DNA of 64,000 nt from Arthrobacter antioxidans (GTDB taxonomy: Bacteria > Actinomycetota > Actinomycetes > Actinomycetales > Micrococcaceae), in contig NZ_CP095501.1 in the NCBI RefSeq assembly GCF_023100725.1, forward strand, positions 186,001 to 250,000, given 5' to 3'. The notes under the pieces were generated by a model. The model worked only from the letters and a program-made list of their open reading frames with translations. It was not told the DNA's origin and did not search any database. Each line of letters starts with the position of its first letter. Position 1 is the first letter of the stretch. Position numbers and translations under genes: made by a program. Of the stretch, positions 52,345 through 60,384 are shown in pieces.

Positions 52345-52596
52345 TCAGGCGCCCGGCAGTGCCTGCGCGGAGCCGGCGCGTGAGAGCGTGCGCTGCTCCA
52401 GTGCGTCGAGGGCGGCCAGCGGGGACAGGTCGGCGAGGATCGCCACCGTCATCAGGGGTTCTCCGCTGATCAGGGCGTCGGCCACGGCGTCCTGGAGGTC
52501 CGTCCTCGTGTCGAGGCCGTCCTGGAACACGACGCCGGAAGAACCGGCTCCCTGGTGTCCTGCGGCCTGGACCCGGTCGAGATGTCGAGAGCTCAT
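52345..52596 (-). CDS. Small hypothetical protein
   Basis: An 83-residue protein with a polar N-terminus and a helical centre (TDLQDAVADALISGEPLMTVAILADLSP). No family recognised. The ATG at 52596 has AGGAGG at five bases, which favours this start over an earlier in-frame one. It lies behind another small gene on the same strand. Confidence 0.55.
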   Translation of the reverse strand: MSSRHLDRVQAAGHQGAGSSGVVFQDGLDTRTDLQDAVADALISGEPLMTVAILADLSPLAALDALEQRTLSRAGSAQALPGA

Positions 52597-52758
52597 GCGA
52601 ACCTCCTGTGCGATGGGTGGTAGGTCCAAGAGTGGTCCGCCGCCGTCGTCTACGAAAGTCCGCCCCGGTCGGACGAAAAGACGTGCGCTGCGGAGCGGGA
52701 TGTGGTGTCGCCGGCCGGCGGCGTTCGCCGGGTGCCCGATCCGCGGGGCCCGCGGACC

Positions 52759-53061
52759 CTACGCGTCGGGATCCGGTGATCCTTCGGCGAGGAGGCGCTG
52801 GATCTGCTCGGGGGCGTCGTCGTACGTCGCCAGGATGTCCTCGAGGTCGATCATGGGCGGGAAGTCGATGACCGACTGGTGGCGGGCCAGGAAGCGCGCC
52901 GTTGCCTCGACGACCGTCACCTCGTCCGCATCCGCGGTCCCGAGGCGGCCCTGCAGGTCGGGATTCATGCGGAACAGCGATTCCACGGGCTGTCCCTCCG
53001 CCTCGGTCCGCACTCGATATTCGTTGTCGCTGACCCGGGTGATGTCGAAGGATGCACTCAT
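52759..53061 (-). CDS. Small hypothetical protein
   Basis: A 100-residue acidic protein with a beta-rich N-terminus (FDITRVSDNEYRVRTEAEG) and a helical C-terminus. It opens like a small immunity- or stress-type protein, but no family is recognised. It lies 105 bases downstream of selO on the same strand. Unknown function. Confidence 0.6.
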   Translation of the reverse strand: MSASFDITRVSDNEYRVRTEAEGQPVESLFRMNPDLQGRLGTADADEVTVVEATARFLARHQSVIDFPPMIDLEDILATYDDAPEQIQRLLAEGSPDPDA

Positions 53062-53166
53062 GGCTGCAACGCTACGCGGTTCGGCCGGAGGCGCCCGGAG
53101 ACCACTTTCCGGTGGACAAGCCGCTCCGCGTCGAGGTGCCGGGCGGCCACCGGACTCCCGTGACCG

Positions 53167-54630
53167 TCACGTGCCGCAGTACGTCGTGTACGCCCCGAAG
53201 TCGTCCGGCGCCCCGGCGGCGTAGCGCTCCAGGCCGGGCCGCTCCTCGAAGGGGTCGGTGAGGGCCTCGAGCAGCCGGCCCAGCGGGTCGAGGTCGCCGG
53301 CCGTCGCGGCGTCCAGCGCCTCCTCGACGAGGTGGTTCCGGGGGATGTACACGGGGTTCACGCGGTCCATCGCGTCGGCGTCGGGCGCGTGCGCGAGCCA
53401 GCGGGCGGTCCAGGCGTCGAAGGCGGCGACGTCGAGCACCCTGTCCCGCGCCGGGCGCGCGTCGCCACGGACCACGGAGCCGAGGCCACGGAAGAAGGAC
53501 GTGTAGTCCACGTGGTTGTCCTGCAGGAGGGTGAGGACGTCGTTGGCCAGTGCCGACGCGACCTCGCCGTCGACGTCGTCGGGCAGTCCCAGCTTGGCCT
53601 TCATCCCGGCCAGCCAGGCGGCGCCGTACCGGGGGCGGAACGTCTCGAGTGCGGCGACGGCGAGCGGGACCGCCTGCTCGTGGTCGTCGTCGATGAGCGG
53701 GAGCAGGGTCTCGGCGAGTCGCGCGAGGTTCCACTCGGCGATGAGCGGCTGGTTGGCGTAGGCGTAGCGGCCGTCGCGGTCGATGGAGCTGTAGACCGCG
53801 GCGTAGTCGAAGACGTCCATGAAGGCGCACGGCCCGTAATCGATGCTCTCGCCGGAGATGGTCATGTTGTCCGTGTTCATGACGCCGTGGACGAATCCGG
53901 CGAGCATCCACTGCGCCACGAGCGAGGCCTGCGCGGACACGACCCCCTCGAACAGGGCCAGGTAGGGGCGCTCCGCCGCCGCGGCAGCGGGGTAGTGCCG
54001 GCTGATCGCGTGGTCGGCGAGGCGCTTCAGCAGGTCCGGGTTGCCCGTGGCTGCGGCGTACTGGAAGCTGCCCACGCGCAGGTGGCTGCTCGCCACGCGC
54101 GCCAGGACGGCGCCGGGCAGCATCGTCTCGCGGCGTACGTCGCTGCCGGTGGCGACGACGGCGAGGGAGCGCGTCGTCGGGATGCCGAGCGCCTGCATGG
54201 CCTCGCTCACGATGAACTCGCGCAGCATGGGCCCGACGGCGGCGAGACCGTCACCGCCGCGCGCGAAGGGCGTGCGCCCGGACCCCTTGAGGTGGACGTC
54301 GCGGAGCCGGCCGTCGACATCGGTGACCTCCCCCAGCAGCAGCGCGCGGCCGTCACCGAGCCCCGGGTTGAAGCTGCCGAACTGGTGGCCCGCGTAGGCC
54401 TGGGCCACCGGCGTCGCACCCTCGGGCGCCGTCGTGCCGACCAGCAGCGACAGCCCCTCGGGGGAGCGGAGGAACGCCGGGTCGAGCCCGAGCTCGGCGG
54501 CGAGCGGCTCGTTGAGGACGAGGAGGGCGGGGTGTGGGGCAGGCGCCGCCTGCCAGGCGACCGCCATCTCGGGCAGGTCCCGCGCGAAGCGCCCGTCGAA
54601 GGCCACCCTGGAATCTGTAGGCACGCTCAT
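53167..54630 (-). CDS. selO: Protein adenylyltransferase SelO
   Basis: A 487-residue SelO/YdiU pseudokinase that transfers AMP to protein hydroxyl groups. [28 protein letters not shown] covers the nucleotide-binding Lys and Arg in two blocks, and HGVMNTDNM with DYGPCAFMD holds the metal ligands. The chain ends YCGT, with Cys at the third-last place, where animal SelO has selenocysteine. ATG 54630 is almost on top of GGAGG. The GTG two codons later has better spacing. Confidence 0.93.
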   Translation of the reverse strand: MSVPTDSRVAFDGRFARDLPEMAVAWQAAPAPHPALLVLNEPLAAELGLDPAFLRSPEGLSLLVGTTAPEGATPVAQAYAGHQFGSFNPGLGDGRALLLGEVTDVDGRLRDVHLKGSGRTPFARGGDGLAAVGPMLREFIVSEAMQALGIPTTRSLAVVATGSDVRRETMLPGAVLARVASSHLRVGSFQYAAATGNPDLLKRLADHAISRHYPAAAAAERPYLALFEGVVSAQASLVAQWMLAGFVHGVMNTDNMTISGESIDYGPCAFMDVFDYAAVYSSIDRDGRYAYANQPLIAEWNLARLAETLLPLIDDDHEQAVPLAVAALETFRPRYGAAWLAGMKAKLGLPDDVDGEVASALANDVLTLLQDNHVDYTSFFRGLGSVVRGDARPARDRVLDVAAFDAWTARWLAHAPDADAMDRVNPVYIPRNHLVEEALDAATAGDLDPLGRLLEALTDPFEERPGLERYAAGAPDDFGAYTTYCGT

Positions 54631-54815
54631 CCCTCCACCGTACGCCCGAGTGCCGCCGGGCTGATCGCAGGCGAGGGGGTTGCGTGAGAAGGCTTCTTCA
54701 GCCAGCCCGCCGAACCTCCCGGACGTTCTGCGATCGGGAAGGGCGAGCAGCATGGAGTAAACTAGTAAGCCACCTGATGTTCTTGGGTGCAGATGCGCAA
54801 CCAAAGGAGACCATC

Positions 54816-54980
54816 ATGGGAATCAGCAACACGCTCAAAAACGCTGCAGGCCGTTACCTCGGCAACAAGGGTACCGGCACTGCCGGCAAGCCTGCCGGTG
54901 GAGTCACCGGCAAGCGCGGCACGCCCGTGCCTGCAGGCAAGGCCGGCGGAATCCTCCGCAGCCTGCTGAACCGCCGCTAG
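54816..54980 (+). CDS. Small basic Gly-rich hypothetical protein
   Basis: A 54-residue protein, MGISNTLKNAAGRYLGNKG at the start, rich in Gly, Lys, Thr and Pro with an amphipathic C-terminal ILRSLLNRR. An AAAGGAGA ribosome site at the right distance and a perfect terminator hairpin mark it as a real gene. No family recognised. Basic charge suggests nucleic acid or membrane contact, as an inference only. Upstream TAGTAAGC (54763-54770) faintly recalls the DUF2382 promoter motif. Confidence 0.65.
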   Translation: MGISNTLKNAAGRYLGNKGTGTAGKPAGGVTGKRGTPVPAGKAGGILRSLLNRR

Positions 54981-54990
54981 CAGCGAGATC

Positions 54991-55020
54991 CGGGCCCTGG
55001 TCCTTCGGGACCAGGGCCCG
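54991..55020. terminator. Hairpin terminator with TTCG loop
   Basis: A perfect 13-bp stem (54991-55003 with 55008-55020) and TTCG tetraloop, shared by the convergent small genes on either side. Confidence 0.8.
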
Positions 55021-55032
55021 GGCGTTCGGCCG

Positions 55033-55197
55033 TCAGGGACGCCCCTGCGACATCCTCCTCAGTTCGTCCTGCACGCGTGCCAGTTCACGTCGGCGCTGGA
55101 CCTGGGGATCGTCCGGACCGGGACCCCGCTCGGGCTCCGGTGCGTGGACGTCCGCCTCCGTATCGAGGGGGTCGAAGAACAAGCCGTCGCGGTGCAT
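55033..55197 (-). CDS. Small polar hypothetical protein
   Basis: A 54-residue frame opening MHRDGLFFDPLDTEADVH, polar and Pro/Arg/Glu-rich, with a C-terminal helix (RRRELARVQDELRRMSQ). AAAGGA lies five bases before the ATG. It is flanked by the hairpin at 54991 and the YdjM-type gene upstream, 71 bases away on the same strand. No family recognised. Confidence 0.5.
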   Translation of the reverse strand: MHRDGLFFDPLDTEADVHAPEPERGPGPDDPQVQRRRELARVQDELRRMSQGRP

Positions 55198-55268
55198 GCG
55201 ATCCTTTCGGGGTCAGGTCTGCCTCGACCCTAATCCGCCCATGTTTCGGGCATTTTTCGCGCCGCCGA

Positions 55269-56114
55269 TCATCCGCCACCGGCGAGGCGTGCGGCCACCA
55301 TCCCGCCGTCGTCGATCTTCAGGACCGCCCACCAGATCCCGCCGAGAGCGTAGAGCGAGACGGGCACGAGCAGGCACCACTCGCGCAGGGATCCGGCGTT
55401 GCCGAGGACGGGCACCGCGATGTTGCCGTTGGGGCGCCAGACCTGCGCGACGACGGGCATCTTCGCCAGGCTGCGCGGCCTCCTGAGCCGCAGCGGGTAC
55501 ACGGGGTTGCAGCCTCCGGTGGTCAGCATGTCGCCCAGGATGTGCACCACGACGCCGATGCCCACGGCGAGCGGGAACCAGAACTGCTCCTCGGGCGCGA
55601 ACGCGGTGATGAACGCCCCGGCGGTGATGCCCACGGCCCACGGCGATTTCCGCATGCGGTCCGGGATGATCTTCAGGGCCTTCGCCGCGAAGGAGACCAG
55701 CAGCACCGTGAGCAGCCCCGCACCGGGATAGATGGTGCCGAAATCGACGGTCTCGACGGTCCACAGCCCGGCGACGAAAGCGACGGCGACGAACGCGGCC
55801 ACCCCGAGCAGCGAGTGCGTACCGCGCCGGTGGCCGCCGGAGATCGCGCCGACGCCGGCGCAGAACAGATTGGACAGCGGCGGCAGGGAATGCGCGATCG
55901 TGGCGCTGTGATGATCGGCGTCGGGCAGGAGCGCCGCACCCGCTGTCACGAGGGCGCCCGTGACGACGCCGACGGGGCTGACGTCGAGGAGCCCCAGGCC
56001 GAGGGTGACCGATTCGGGCAGGACGGGCAGCCATCGGCCCACGTGCACCTCGATCTGGGTGGTGGCGGCGACCCAGGCGGCAGCGCCGCAGGCAGCATGG
56101 TGGGCGCCCATCAT
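55269..56114 (-). CDS. YdjM-type metal-dependent hydrolase family membrane protein
   Basis: A 281-residue membrane protein of the YdjM/PF04307 family: MMGAHHAACGAA, LLPDADHHSATIAHSLPP, RRGTHSLLGV and VVVHILGDMLTTGG provide the conserved His/Asp set for metal binding. About six helices. E. coli YdjM is induced by DNA damage. The function here is unknown. Confidence 0.87.
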   Translation of the reverse strand: MMGAHHAACGAAAWVAATTQIEVHVGRWLPVLPESVTLGLGLLDVSPVGVVTGALVTAGAALLPDADHHSATIAHSLPPLSNLFCAGVGAISGGHRRGTHSLLGVAAFVAVAFVAGLWTVETVDFGTIYPGAGLLTVLLVSFAAKALKIIPDRMRKSPWAVGITAGAFITAFAPEEQFWFPLAVGIGVVVHILGDMLTTGGCNPVYPLRLRRPRSLAKMPVVAQVWRPNGNIAVPVLGNAGSLREWCLLVPVSLYALGGIWWAVLKIDDGGMVAARLAGGG

Positions 56115-56257
56115 GGCGGGGAGTCCTTCCGGTCGAGACCACGCCGCGCTGCAGGGGCGGCCGGCGATGAGAACCCATCCTGACGCGTGCCACCCCCATT
56201 ATCGGAAAACCGGTCCCGCACGCGGAATGACGCCGGCGGGCCGCGGGTTCCCTCCAT

Positions 56258-57262
56258 ATGCCCCTTCCCTTCGCCGGTGTCTCGATCCTCGACCGCGCCC
56301 AGTCCCGGACCGGTTCCTCCGAGGCCGAGGCCCTGCGGCACGTGATCGCGCGGGCGCAACGTGCGGAACGGCTCGGCTACCGGAGGTTCTGGGTCGCGGA
56401 GCACCACGGTGTGCCCGGCATCGCGGGGTCCGTACCCGCCGTCCTCGCGGCCGCGGTGGCATCCGCCACGACGTCGATCCGGCTCGGGACCGGCGGCATC
56501 ATGCTGCCCAACCACCAGCCCCTCGTGGTCGCCGAGCAGGCGGCGACCCTGAACGCGCTGAGCGGCGGCCGGTTCGACCTGGGTATCGGCCGGTCCCTCG
56601 GCTTCACCTCCGCGGTCCGGGCCGCGCTCAGGGCGGACGGGGAGGACGCCGGCCGCTTCGAGCAGGACGTCACCGATCTCCTCGCCTTCCTCGGTGGCAC
56701 CGCGCCGATCACCGCCCGCCCCACCGATGGCGGCCGGACCCCCGTCTTCGTCCTGGCCACGGGCCGGGGCGTGGACATCGCGGCACGAGCAGGCCTTGCC
56801 GTCGTGCTCGGGGGGCCGGCCCTGTTCCGGGACGCCGATCCCGCGCTCGAGCGCTACCGGGAGTCCTTCCGCCCGTCCCGGTGGTGGGACGAGCCGCACG
56901 TCACGGTGTCGCTGAACGTGGCCGTGGCAGGCACGACGGCGGCGGCCCGGCAGCTGCTCCTGCCCGAGGCCCGCGCGCTCGCCGCCTCCCGGACCACGGG
57001 GTCCTTCCCGCCCCTGGACCTCGCGGCGGCCCCGCTCACGGAGCGGCAGGAGGGGCTCGTGCGGGAGTCGCTGGCCGCGGCCGTGTACGGGACGGCGGAC
57101 GAGGTGGAGCGGCAGCTCGCCGCGCTGCACGCACGCACGGGTGCCGACGAGCTGCTGGTCAGCGGTGGGGCCCACGACCTCGAGGCGCAGGCCGTCTCGG
57201 ACGAGCTGCTGGCCGCTCTCGCGCGGCCCCGACTCCTGCCCGGATCGGCCGCCCTCCGCTGA
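56258..57262 (+). CDS. LLM class flavin-dependent oxidoreductase
   Basis: A 334-residue luciferase-like TIM-barrel enzyme: RFWVAEHHGVPGIAGSVP near residue 43, then GTGGIMLPNHQPLVVAEQ and LNALSGGRFDLGIGRS. These are the group-1 alkanal monooxygenase-like signatures. It should use FMN or F420. Substrate unknown. It is divergent from the YdjM-type gene. The second DUF2382 gene follows on the same strand. Confidence 0.9.
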   Translation: MPLPFAGVSILDRAQSRTGSSEAEALRHVIARAQRAERLGYRRFWVAEHHGVPGIAGSVPAVLAAAVASATTSIRLGTGGIMLPNHQPLVVAEQAATLNALSGGRFDLGIGRSLGFTSAVRAALRADGEDAGRFEQDVTDLLAFLGGTAPITARPTDGGRTPVFVLATGRGVDIAARAGLAVVLGGPALFRDADPALERYRESFRPSRWWDEPHVTVSLNVAVAGTTAAARQLLLPEARALAASRTTGSFPPLDLAAAPLTERQEGLVRESLAAAVYGTADEVERQLAALHARTGADELLVSGGAHDLEAQAVSDELLAALARPRLLPGSAALR

Positions 57263-57285
57263 CTGTCCACGGCGAGCCGAGATAG

Positions 57286-57324
57286 TAAGCATACTTGTTA
57301 TATCGGGTCGAACCACTCTATCCT
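57286..57324 (+). promoter_or_regulatory. Promoter of the second PRC-barrel/DUF2382 gene
   Basis: TAAGCATACTTGTTAT (57286-57301) matches the copy at 17927 in 14 of 16 bases. A -35-like TTGTTA and a -10-like TATCCT (57319-57324) are 18 bases apart. Confidence 0.6.
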
Positions 57325-57372
57325 GTCGTCAATGCGCCGCTCCCTGCGGGCGACACCGACGACAGGAACACC

Positions 57373-58329
57373 ATGCTCACGATGCGCGATCTCGATCCCC
57401 TTCTCGGCCACCGCACCGCGGTCGTCACGGACCAGGGGGACAGGGTGGGGTCGATCGGCGAGGTGTACCTGAACGATGCCACCGAGACGCCGACCTGGGT
57501 GACCGTCCACACGGGCCTGTTCGGCACGAAGGAGTCCTTCGTGCCGCTCGACGGCGCCACGGTGCAGGACGACCGGCTCGTCGTCGCGTATCCGCGGGAC
57601 CTCATCCGGCACGCGCCGTCGATCGAGCGTGACGGCCATCTGAGCCCTGAGGACAAGGGTGTGCTGTACGCGCACTACGGCCTGGACGGGACGACGGCGG
57701 ATGACGACGCGGCGGGCGACGGAGCCGACGGTGATCCCGCCGCGGGTCAGGGCGCCGCCACCCGTGAGAGGACCGACGACGGCGGACCCTGGATGATCCG
57801 CTCGGAGGAGCGGCTCCGTGTCCGGACAGAGATGCACGAGGCTGCCCGCGTCCGGCTGCGGAAGTATGTGGTCACCGAGGAGGCACGCCAGACGGTGCCC
57901 CTGCTGAAGGAGGAACTGCTGATCGAGCGGGAGCCGATCACCGCGCGCACCGCACCCGTGGGCGAGTCGCTCTTCCAGGAGGAGGTCGTGGAACTCGTGG
58001 GCCACGAGGAGCATGCCGTGATCCTGGGCAGGGAGACCGTGCCCGTCGAGCGTGTCCGGCTGGCCAGGACCACCGTCGCGGGCAGGGCCACGGTGAGGGA
58101 CGAGGTGCGGAAGGAACGCATCGTCACGAGCGTCGACGGCAAGACGACAGCCGACCCCGATGCTGATGCCGCCTTCGATGCCCGCTCCCGCCGGTCGGGC
58201 GGCCGCGCGCGCGGCAGGGCCGCCGACGCCGCAGGCCGTCGCCGGGCCGCACCGGTCGACGACGAGTCGGGCAGAATCGTCACGAACAGCCCCAACCCGT
58301 TGCTCAAGGGCAGGAACAAACGGCGCTGA
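57373..58329 (+). CDS. PRC-barrel and DUF2382 domain protein, copy 2
   Basis: A 318-residue paralogue of the protein at 17995. The PRC-barrel part (about 1-95) has VYLNDATETPTWVTVHTGLFG. An acidic linker follows, then DUF2382 (SEERLRVRTE, KEELLIEREPI, VERVRLARTTV), and an extra Arg/Ala-rich C-terminal tail that the first copy lacks. ACAGGAA precedes the ATG. The shared promoter motif suggests both genes answer the same signal. Confidence 0.88.
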   Translation: MLTMRDLDPLLGHRTAVVTDQGDRVGSIGEVYLNDATETPTWVTVHTGLFGTKESFVPLDGATVQDDRLVVAYPRDLIRHAPSIERDGHLSPEDKGVLYAHYGLDGTTADDDAAGDGADGDPAAGQGAATRERTDDGGPWMIRSEERLRVRTEMHEAARVRLRKYVVTEEARQTVPLLKEELLIEREPITARTAPVGESLFQEEVVELVGHEEHAVILGRETVPVERVRLARTTVAGRATVRDEVRKERIVTSVDGKTTADPDADAAFDARSRRSGGRARGRAADAAGRRRAAPVDDESGRIVTNSPNPLLKGRNKRR

Positions 58330-58416
58330 GGGCAGGGGCGCAGCGGAGGTCCGGTTCCCCGTCCGACCCGTCTCCGCATGCAAGGATGAAGGAACTGGGA
58401 CCACACTGGGGGAATC

Positions 58417-58854
58417 GTGAAGAAACTACTGACACTCGCCGCGCTGCTGCTCGCGCTCACCGCCTGCGGCTCGCAGGAGCCGTCGTCCGAGGCGGCCCAG
58501 CAGCCGTCCTCCGAGGCATCCGAAGCGGCGCAGGAACCGTCGTCCGGACCATCGCAGCCGCCGACGACCGAAGCGCCGCAGCAGCTGTCCAAGGAGGACA
58601 CGTGCGCCGAACTCGAGCAGGCCATCATGATCTTCGACTCCGAGCCGTCGGACGAACAGGTCGCGGAACTCGCGCTCCAGCTCGATGACCTGGCAACGAG
58701 GGCCTCAGATCCGCTGCAGGAACCGATCGACACCCTCGCCGGCCTCATCGTCAAGGGGCAGGCAGCGGCCCAGGCGGGGGCGACCGCGGATCCGGCACTC
58801 AGGGAGCAGTTCCTGGCCAGCGGCGAGACGGTCGAGAAGGAGTGCGGCCTCTAG
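58417..58854 (+). CDS. Small lipoprotein, hypothetical
   Basis: A 145-residue exported protein. The signal peptide ends in the lipobox LTAC (residues 14-17). A low-complexity Ser/Pro/Glu/Gln linker with repeated EPSSE-like units (to about 60) leads to a helical domain starting DTCAELEQ and ending KECGL, with a likely disulfide. GTG start with GGGGGA upstream. No family recognised. It parallels the lipoprotein at 43956 in layout. Confidence 0.75.
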   Translation: MKKLLTLAALLLALTACGSQEPSSEAAQQPSSEASEAAQEPSSGPSQPPTTEAPQQLSKEDTCAELEQAIMIFDSEPSDEQVAELALQLDDLATRASDPLQEPIDTLAGLIVKGQAAAQAGATADPALREQFLASGETVEKECGL

Positions 58855-58928
58855 GCCGCCAGGACCGCCGTGCTGAGGGCCGGCGGGGTGGCGGAGCGCG
58901 TCGTGGGCCGATAGCGGAGGAAAAGAGT

Positions 58929-60065
58929 ATGACCAGTCCTGCGCAGCACGACGACGATGCGTTCGCGTCCTACCGGGCGTCCTTCACGGAAGCGCGAGGG
59001 TTCCTGAACTTCGCGAGCTACGGGCCGCCGTCGCGCGCGGTCCGAGAGCGGGTGGCGCACCTCATGGAGCTCGCCGGCGACGGCGGTCCCCGGATCGGGG
59101 GCACCCTGTACGGGGAGGACCTCCGCGCCCGGGAATCCTTCGCGCGGCTCAGCGGCTACCCCGTCGAGAACGTCGGGCTGACCGGTAGCACCTCACTCGG
59201 CCTGTTCCAGGTGGCGTTCGGCCTGACCGGAGGCTCGGTGCTCGTGAGCGCGGGCGAATTCCCCGCCAACACCTACCCCTGGCTCCGCACCAGCGCTGCG
59301 GGCCGGGCGCGCGTCGAGCTGACCGGCGGGCCCGGCACCCGCATGACGCCCGACGTCGTCGCCCGCGCCCTGACGGCCGACACCGTCGCGGTGAGCGTCA
59401 GCGCCGTGGACTTCCGCACCGGGTACCGCGCCGACCTCGCGGGCATCCGCGCGGTGATCGGTCCGGATCGGCTGCTGGTGGTCGACGGCATCCAGGCGTT
59501 CGGTGTCGCGGACCTCGACTGGACGCCGGCCGATGTCCTGGTCGCCGGCGCGCAGAAGTGGGTCCGCGCCGGCTGGGGTGTGGCCGCGCTCGCGCTGTCG
59601 CCGCAGGGCATGGAGCGGATCGAGCCGCTGCTCACCGGCTGGACGGGCGTCACCGAGTCCGGCAGGTACGACGGCGCGGAGCATCCGCCGCTGCCAGGAG
59701 CGCGGCGCTTCTCCGTCTCGAACCTCTCGCCCTACGCGACCGGCGCGTTCGCCGAGGCCCTCGCCCTGATCGAGACGGTGGGTGTGCGGGCGATCGAGGG
59801 CGCCGTGGCCGCCCACGCCCAGGCGCTCATGGGGCAGCTCGACGCCGTCGGTGTGCCGGTCCTCTCGCCGCAGGATCCATCGGACGCCGCGGGCATCGTG
59901 GTGGCCGGCATCCCCGGGCGCGCGGCCGAGGCCCACGCGGCCCTGGCGGCCGCCGATGTCACGGCGACGCTCCACGGGGAGGACCGCATCCGCTTCTCCG
60001 TGCACGCGACCACCCGCTCCGAGGTGTCCGGCGAGGCCGCGGCGGTGCTGGCACCGTTCGTCTGA
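58929..60065 (+). CDS. Class V aminotransferase family protein
   Basis: A 378-residue PLP enzyme of the cysteine desulfurase/isopenicillin epimerase-like group: LNFASYGPPS at the start, a GLTGSTSLGLFQVAFGL cofactor segment, LLVVDGIQAFGV with the PLP Asp, and VAGAQKWVRAGWG with the Schiff-base Lys (about 204). It lacks a clear catalytic Cys loop, so plain desulfurase activity is doubtful. Reaction unknown. GGAGG precedes the ATG. Confidence 0.88.
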   Translation: MTSPAQHDDDAFASYRASFTEARGFLNFASYGPPSRAVRERVAHLMELAGDGGPRIGGTLYGEDLRARESFARLSGYPVENVGLTGSTSLGLFQVAFGLTGGSVLVSAGEFPANTYPWLRTSAAGRARVELTGGPGTRMTPDVVARALTADTVAVSVSAVDFRTGYRADLAGIRAVIGPDRLLVVDGIQAFGVADLDWTPADVLVAGAQKWVRAGWGVAALALSPQGMERIEPLLTGWTGVTESGRYDGAEHPPLPGARRFSVSNLSPYATGAFAEALALIETVGVRAIEGAVAAHAQALMGQLDAVGVPVLSPQDPSDAAGIVVAGIPGRAAEAHAALAAADVTATLHGEDRIRFSVHATTRSEVSGEAAAVLAPFV

Positions 60066-60384
60066 GGTCACCCGCCGCCGTTCCCGTGTTCCGGACGCCG
60101 AGAGCCTGAAATGCGGCGTGTCCCGATGCGACACGCAGACGGTGGCGTCGAAGCCGGGCGCGACGGCGCGGCCCGGGCAACAGCGCGGCACTATACGACC
60201 GCGTACCCCTTCGCACCAGAGTGCAGGACGAAGATGGTTCACAGAGTGCAACTGATCGCCGAAGTGTCCGACCCCGGTGCTACGGTCCCACCAGAACATG
60301 TGACTCAGGCAACATGTTCGTCGCTGTAGGCACCGGGTCCGTGGGTGTCCTACGGCGGCCGGGACATTTCATCTAGGAGAACCC
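60066..60384. promoter_or_regulatory. Upstream region of the M6 protease with an inverted repeat
   Basis: No gene is seen in this 319-base interval. A hairpin GCGTGTC/GACACGC (60116-60136) probably ends the aminotransferase transcript. Further on, GAACATGT (60294-60301) and ACATGTTC (60312-60319) form a perfect inverted repeat with a 10-base spacer, about 65 bases before the protease start: a likely operator. Confidence 0.55.
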
